Shown here piece after piece: positions 59,663-64,000 of a stretch of DNA of 64,000 bases. The translations under genes were made by a program, and so were the position numbers. Source of the DNA: Prorocentrum cordatum (lineage: Eukaryota > Sar > Dinophyceae > Prorocentrales > Prorocentraceae); the NCBI GenBank assembly GCA_963575745.1, contig CAUYUJ010014198.1:193734-257733 (forward strand). The letters run 5' to 3'. How positions within the stretch are numbered: position 1 is the stretch's first letter; each line of letters starts with the position of its first letter. Under the pieces are notes generated by a model. That model saw only the letters and a list, made by a program, of their open reading frames with translations, made no database searches and was not told the origin of the DNA.

Positions 59663-60423
59663 CCAGTGTAAAGCCAGGGCTCATCAACGATATTGCAATC
59701 AACCCTTCCTCCAAGTTCCCCCCTCGTAGGCCAATACAAGGGTTCATTTTCATTGAGGGAAGTGCACCGTTGGAAGACAACCGTTTGAAAACTGTGAACT
59801 GTGTCAGAGCACCGTTCCTGAGACTTCAACGCCGCGAATCACCGTTACCGCTGCGTCTGAGCGATGCGGAGTCGCACCAGAACGCCATTCCTGGGCTTAC
59901 AACACCGCGACTCATTTCAACTAGTGCGCCTTGACAGTCCGACATTGTGCCAAAACGCAGAATCTGGGACGTTAGCCATGGGACACAATGAAACTGCTGT
60001 ACACCCTTCAAGCGAATCTGCGCGGCGCTAAGGCGAGAGCCACATTCTGAGAAGGAGCCGCCCTCCATCCGTGAAGCTCGTGCGGCAGGTTTTGAGGACG
60101 AATGCGCGCAGCGCCGAGGCGAGGGCCACGCGTTGGAGAGGAGCGGCGCTCCATCCGTGAAGCTCTGGTTGCTGTGTTTGCAAGGCGCGGCGGCGCCAAG
60201 GAGAGGGCCACACGTCGGAAACCGCCCGCCGCCCATCCGTGAAGCTCTTGCTGCAGTGTTTGCAAGGCGAGCGTGCGCGCAGCGCCTGAGGCGAGGGCCG
60301 CGTTTCGAAGGCCGCCCGCCGTCCATCCTTGCGAGGACCGTGCATCTTGCGGCACTCCTTGGCGAAACGCCCAGCACGCCTCGGGGTGCGACGGGGAGGA
60401 GCTCTTTTGCAAGGAGCAAGAAG
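59663..60423. repeat. unique flank, then degenerate ~60-70-bp repeats (60020-60310)
   Basis: CATCCGTGAAGCTC recurs at about 60066, 60154 and 60233, each followed by GCGGCGC and GAGGGCCACACGTCGGA-type words. 59663-60020 has no recognised feature. Confidence 0.6.
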
Positions 60424-60503
<80 letters not shown>

Positions 60504-60670
60504 CTGATGCTGCTGCTGCTGCTGCTGATGATGATGATGCTGCTGATGATGATGATGATGATGATGCTGATGATGATGATGATGATGATGCTGATGCTGA
60601 TGATGCTGATGATGATGATCAGGAGGAGGAGGAGGAGGAGGGATGATGAGGAGGAGGAGGAGGTGGAAGA
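60424..60670. repeat. GAT then GGA array
   Basis: Pure GAT run (60424-60505), variant GCTGATGAT (to about 60620), then GGA triplets. Confidence 0.95.
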
Positions 60671-60867
60671 GGAGGAGGCCGCGGATAATGCGGAGGAAGG
60701 GGATGTTGTTGTTGTTGAACATTATTTATTCTAAAGAATAATTATTGTTGGGCCCCCTGGTGCACGCCCCCCCTGCGCCGCCTAGGCCGCAGCTACATTT
60801 TCATCATTTTCGTGAGGAAGCCTCAGGTAAAACGATGTGATCCAGATCCGGTTGTTTTGTTGTAATC

Positions 60868-61440
60868 CGTTTTCCCTTGCAAAAAACACTATAAAATGAC
60901 ATTTCTTGTTCTAATATAATCAAATTTCAAGAATCCCTTGCAAAAAATAAGGTAAAGTGGACATTCGCGCGCGCAAGACGAAATCCTTCCAAAAGCTTAG
61001 TGTTCGGAGCGATTTTAACATAAAAACATCAAAAAACCAATGGTTTTTCAACAAAAAAATGTCAAAATCTCATCCCGCGCGCTCTTGCGGATTCGTAGGA
61101 AACCCAACACTTTTTAAACATTTCTGTCAAACGGGCTTTTGCGAGCAACTTTTTCGAACTTCTGCGACAACGGTTGCGCACCTGCCAGGGCCATCATCCC
61201 TGTCAAATAATACCATGCGGGACACATTCGTTTTTTCTTCGCGCGCGCACGCCGAAATCTCCAAAAACCATTGGGCTTCTTAAGAATTTTAGCACCGCGC
61301 ATCATAAAATCACACGAATCGCACCGTAGGTCCTCGAAAAACACCTGCACGACTTTTCAAAATTTCTACCCGCGCGCGCTGTCCGAATCCTAAAAAAAAC
61401 CAATGGTTTTCCAACATTTATGTTACATGAGCTCGCGCGA
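60868..61440 (+). repeat. diverged R unit
   Basis: Aligns with the R family: TTTTCCCTTGCAAAAAACAC, TGACATTTCTTGTTCTAA, AAGAATCCCTTGCAAAAAAT, CGCGCGCAAGACGAAATCC, TCAAACGGGCTTTTGCGAGC and ACGCCGAAATCTCCAAAAAC. It lacks the TCG array and is followed by a different satellite. Confidence 0.65.
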
Positions 61441-61464
61441 GCTACTTTCGCACGCTCTTGCAAC

Positions 61465-61660
61465 CATCGGGACAACCATCGGAACAACCATCGGGACAAC
61501 CATCGGGACAATCATCGGGACAGTCATCGGGACAACGATCGGGACAAGCCCAACCATCAGGACAACCATCGGGACAATCATCGGGACAACGATCGGGACA
61601 ACCACAACCATCAGGACAACCATCGGGACAACCATCGAGACAACCATCGGGACAACCATA
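61465..61660. repeat. 12-bp satellite GGGACAACCATC, about 16 copies
   Basis: Near-perfect dodecamer with AATCATC and ACGATC variants. Four-residue peptide repeats (GQPS, DNHR or GTTI) occur in the three plus frames. Confidence 0.95.
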
Positions 61661-61799
61661 TCCTCTCTCTCTTGTGTATTCCCACATCCCTCAGGAATTG
61701 TTGTCGCTTCGCGAATCCCCACCAGCCCATCCAGAAACGATGCCCAGAGGAATTGCCTCGATCAGAGAAGTGGGCAGCACACAGAGGAAGCCATTATGA

Positions 61800-62545
61800 G
61801 ACATCTTGGGATATCTTGAGCCATCTTGGAGGTCATTTTGGGCTCTCCCAGACGCTCTTGGAGTCATCTTAATCCGTGCCCCCCCCCAAGAGGCCTCCAT
61901 GTGGCTAAAACCTGTGTAGAATCAATGATTAGGCATTCTCGCCGAGGCCTCTTGGAGCATCTTGGGTGCATCTGGGGGGGCTCTTGGGGCCTCTTGGGGG
62001 TCTCTTGGGGGCCTCCGGGGGGCCTCTTGGGGGCCTCTTGGGGCCATTTTGGGGCCATCTTGGGACCTCTTGGGGCTTCCTGGGCGCTTCTTGGGGCCAT
62101 CTTGGAGGGAGTCGATCAAACAAGAGGGGGGGGTGAATTAGCGCCCCCCCTCGGAAGCCCCTAAAATCGCCTCTTGGACCCCTCTTGGAACGCTCTTGGA
62201 GTGCTCTTGGGCGCTCTTGGGGCCGTCTTGGGGCTCTTTTGGGGCTCTCTTGGGGCCCTCTTGGGCCATCTTGGAGCCATCTCCAGGCCTCGGATGGCCA
62301 TCGGAAGCGAAAAGGCGAGAAAGCAAAAATCATTGATTTTCCTTAGGTTTTGGGACGATTTTGGCCTCTTCGGGGCCTCCTTGGGGAGCTGTTTGGCCAC
62401 TTGGAGTTATCTTGGGGCCGTCTTTGGGCTTCTTGGAACCATCTTAGGAGCCATCGTGAGCGATCTTGCGCTATCTTGAGCCATCTTGGAGCTCATCTTG
62501 GGTTCTCTGAGGCGCTCTTGGAGCCGTCTTGGGCCATCTTGGACG
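61800..62545 (+). repeat. G-type tract, last copy
   Basis: Degenerate GGCCTCTTGGGGGTCTCTTG. An island at about 62295-62368 (GGAAGCGAAAAGGCGAGAAA, AAAATCATTGATTTTCC, ACGATTTTGGCCT) matches the other islands. Confidence 0.75.
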
Positions 62546-62704
62546 CTCTAACTACCCGCGGCCCCCCCCGTCCAGGTCCAGGGGAGGGGGTAGGGGGAGG
62601 GGTAAACCCCTCCCCAAGGGGGAAGAGGGAGGGGTGGAAGAGGATCTGCTCTAGACCACCTACGCCCAGAGGGCTGGTGGGATTTGCCCTAAAGATGTGA
62701 TCAA

Positions 62705-62860
62705 CTATCTTGTGAGTACGTATCATGTGTATCATGTGTATCATGTACCATATGCATCATATGCAACAGATGTTCTGTGGAAGGCTTAACAACTTCTGTG
62801 GGTTAACAAGGCTTAACAACTTCTGTGGGTGTACGAACGTAGGCTTAACAACTTCTGTGG
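62705..62860. repeat. short tandem repeats (GTATCATGT; GGCTTAACAACTTCTGTGGG)
   Basis: GTATCATGT three times near 62719-62747. GGCTTAACAACTTCTGTGGG three times, starting near 62783, 62809 and 62843. Confidence 0.9.
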
Positions 62861-63078
62861 GTGTGTACTCCACGCCAGTGTAGTAGCCACGGTCGTCCGC
62901 AGGCCACGAAGTGAAGTGTCCGAACGTCATAGGGCGGGAAGCTGGGTGTGGGTGGTGGCGAAGAGTCGTGTGGATATTTGGTAGAGCTTGCACTGCCCCC
63001 CCACAAAGTGGGGGTATTGGCTGGCGTCGCATGAAAACCCTGGCACTGGTGAGAACACTGAGCGTTCGGGTAAAGTGA

Positions 63079-63154
63079 TTGTTGCTGTTGTTGTTGTTGT
63101 CGTTGTTGTTGGTGTTGCTGTTGTTGTTGGTGGTGTTGTTGTTGTGGTTGTTGT

Positions 63155-63195
<41 letters not shown>

Positions 63196-63242
63196 TTGCT
63201 GTTGCTGTTGCTGTTTCTGTTGTTGTTGTTGTTGTTGTTGCA
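63079..63242. repeat. TTG/CTG triplet array
   Basis: TTGTTGTTGCTG triplets over about 160 bp. The minus strand reads poly-Gln or poly-Asn, which is a by-product. Confidence 0.95.
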
Positions 63243-63382
63243 CGTGTGAAAAAAAAACAAGCAACATCATCGCACTGCTCGGTAGCCGGGCAGCCGTCGC
63301 CACGCTCCACGGGAGGCTCACGGGCACCCCCCGAGCCCACAAGGAGCTCCCAGGGACCCCCGCTCGTGCCCCCAGTGCCGCC

Positions 63383-63822
63383 CTAGCCTCCTAGCCAAAG
63401 AGGCCTTGGGAGGGCTCGGGACCGTCCACACTGGGGCTGCCCCGCCGCCGCGAACTCCTCCAGGACGCCGACCTGGAGCTCCAGCTCGCGGGGGTCGTGC
63501 GCGATCTTGTCCCACACGACGGGCTGCTTGAGGCGCCTGAGCAGGGCCGCGACGCGGCCACGCAGCGTCCATCCGGCGTCGCCGCCGCCCTTGCCCGTGC
63601 TCTTGTCCTCGTCCGCGCCCTTGCCCCTGCCACCGCGGGAGGCAGACCTCGCCGCCTCCGGGCGTCCCCCTTGCCCCCTGTCTTTGCCCTTTTGCCCGGC
63701 GGCGCCGCAGGGCCGTACCCGCCGCCACCTCCGGCCACTACCGCGCCCTTCGCCTCCTCCGCCTCCTCCGTCTCCTCGATGCAGCTGCTCGTGGAACCCC
63801 ACCCACACCACGCAGCATCCAT
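63383..63822 (-). CDS. unknown protein, minus strand, one probable frame break
   Basis: The terminal half is convincing: DAGWTLRGRVAALLRRLKQP, VVWDKIAHDPRELELQVGVL and EEFAAAGQPQ, ending at TAG 63383-63385. Upstream in this frame is a Lys/Gly-rich linker (GGRGKGADEDKSTGKGGGDA). The better N-terminal segment lies in another frame, from ATG 63822: MDAAWCGWGSTSSCIEETEE, AEEAKGAVVAGGGGGYGPAA and PPGKRAKTGGKG. The two meet around 63620-63690, so there is a frameshift, a short intron or an assembly error. The product would be a small protein with a disordered basic N-terminus and a helical C-terminus. I do not recognise the family. Confidence 0.45.
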
Positions 63823-64000
63823 GTACTGTACCGCACACTTTCCCCTAATACATTGCCTGTGGCCTTCCCACACACCTCCCAGGGCAGGAACGTCTCGGGC
63901 CGCATGCGCCCTTGTGGGCCCATGACTCCTTTCCTGCGAGTGGCGCTATACAATCCATTGTCAGTACTGGAAGTAGATCGACCATCTAACATCTGGACAG
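63823..64000. other. no gene seen at right edge
   Basis: Unique DNA upstream of the minus-strand gene. No leader relic or known promoter motif visible. Confidence 0.4.

Noticed and set aside
62757-63260. Poly-Gln/poly-Asn protein on the minus strand
   Set aside because: It is a translation of the TTG/CTG triplet array with no flanking domain.

Overview
This is nuclear DNA of a dinoflagellate. The decisive evidence is the 22-nt dinoflagellate spliced leader (core CCGTAGCCATTTTGGCTC). A perfect copy lies at 2219-2240, a one-mismatch copy at 45938-45959 (minus strand) and a diverged copy at 30922-30943. The base composition is visibly GC-rich, genes are sparse, and trinucleotide and satellite repeats are very abundant. 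Introner-like elements occur too. A high-GC genus such as Prorocentrum or Polarella would fit, but the genus is inference. I see no rRNA, tRNA, CRISPR array, prokaryotic operon or organelle gene. One 100-base assembly gap (36421-36520) is present.

Genes are few. Five loci look protein-coding: a spliced-leader-preceded unknown protein (2507-3556), a SMI1/KNR4 (SUKH)-like protein (11383-12336), a secreted acidic protein with a thrombospondin type-1-like motif (17543-18259), a cysteine-rich, probably type I membrane protein in several exons (56745-58618), and a minus-strand unknown near the right end (63383-63822). Broken copies include a frameshifted unknown after a diverged leader (30922-32121), a retroposed membrane-protein mRNA (44678-45959, minus) and an RRM fragment (52946-53059, minus). 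No two genes form an obvious pathway; the window is dominated by mobile and satellite DNA.

Layout. 1-10 kb: GGA/CTC and GAT microsatellites around the first retrogene. 10-23 kb: long degenerate GGCCTCTTGGG-type tracts (families G1, G2 and relatives), the SUKH and TSR genes, and short inverted-repeat elements (families B, C, D). 25-34 kb: two satellite-bearing composite elements built on a ~76-bp unit (22 and 15 copies), with a 90-bp satellite and a pseudogene between them. 38.7-49.4 kb: one large composite (family E) whose ends match a 0.35-kb element at 21352-21706. It contains four ~1.3-kb R units; one R unit is split by a satellite block and another by the retroposed mRNA. 50-64 kb: GAT/ACG/CAC microsatellites, introner-like elements, foldback elements, the multi-exon gene, a diverged R copy and a last G-type tract.

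The strongest observations are the retroposed trans-spliced mRNA with leader, poly(A) and 12-bp target duplication; the E composite with compact and expanded forms; the satellite arrays that share a leader and trailer and carry a 45-bp terminal inverted repeat; and the four introner-like copies, all preceded by CAG and followed by an AG. Alignments were made by eye, so copy counts and edges are approximate.
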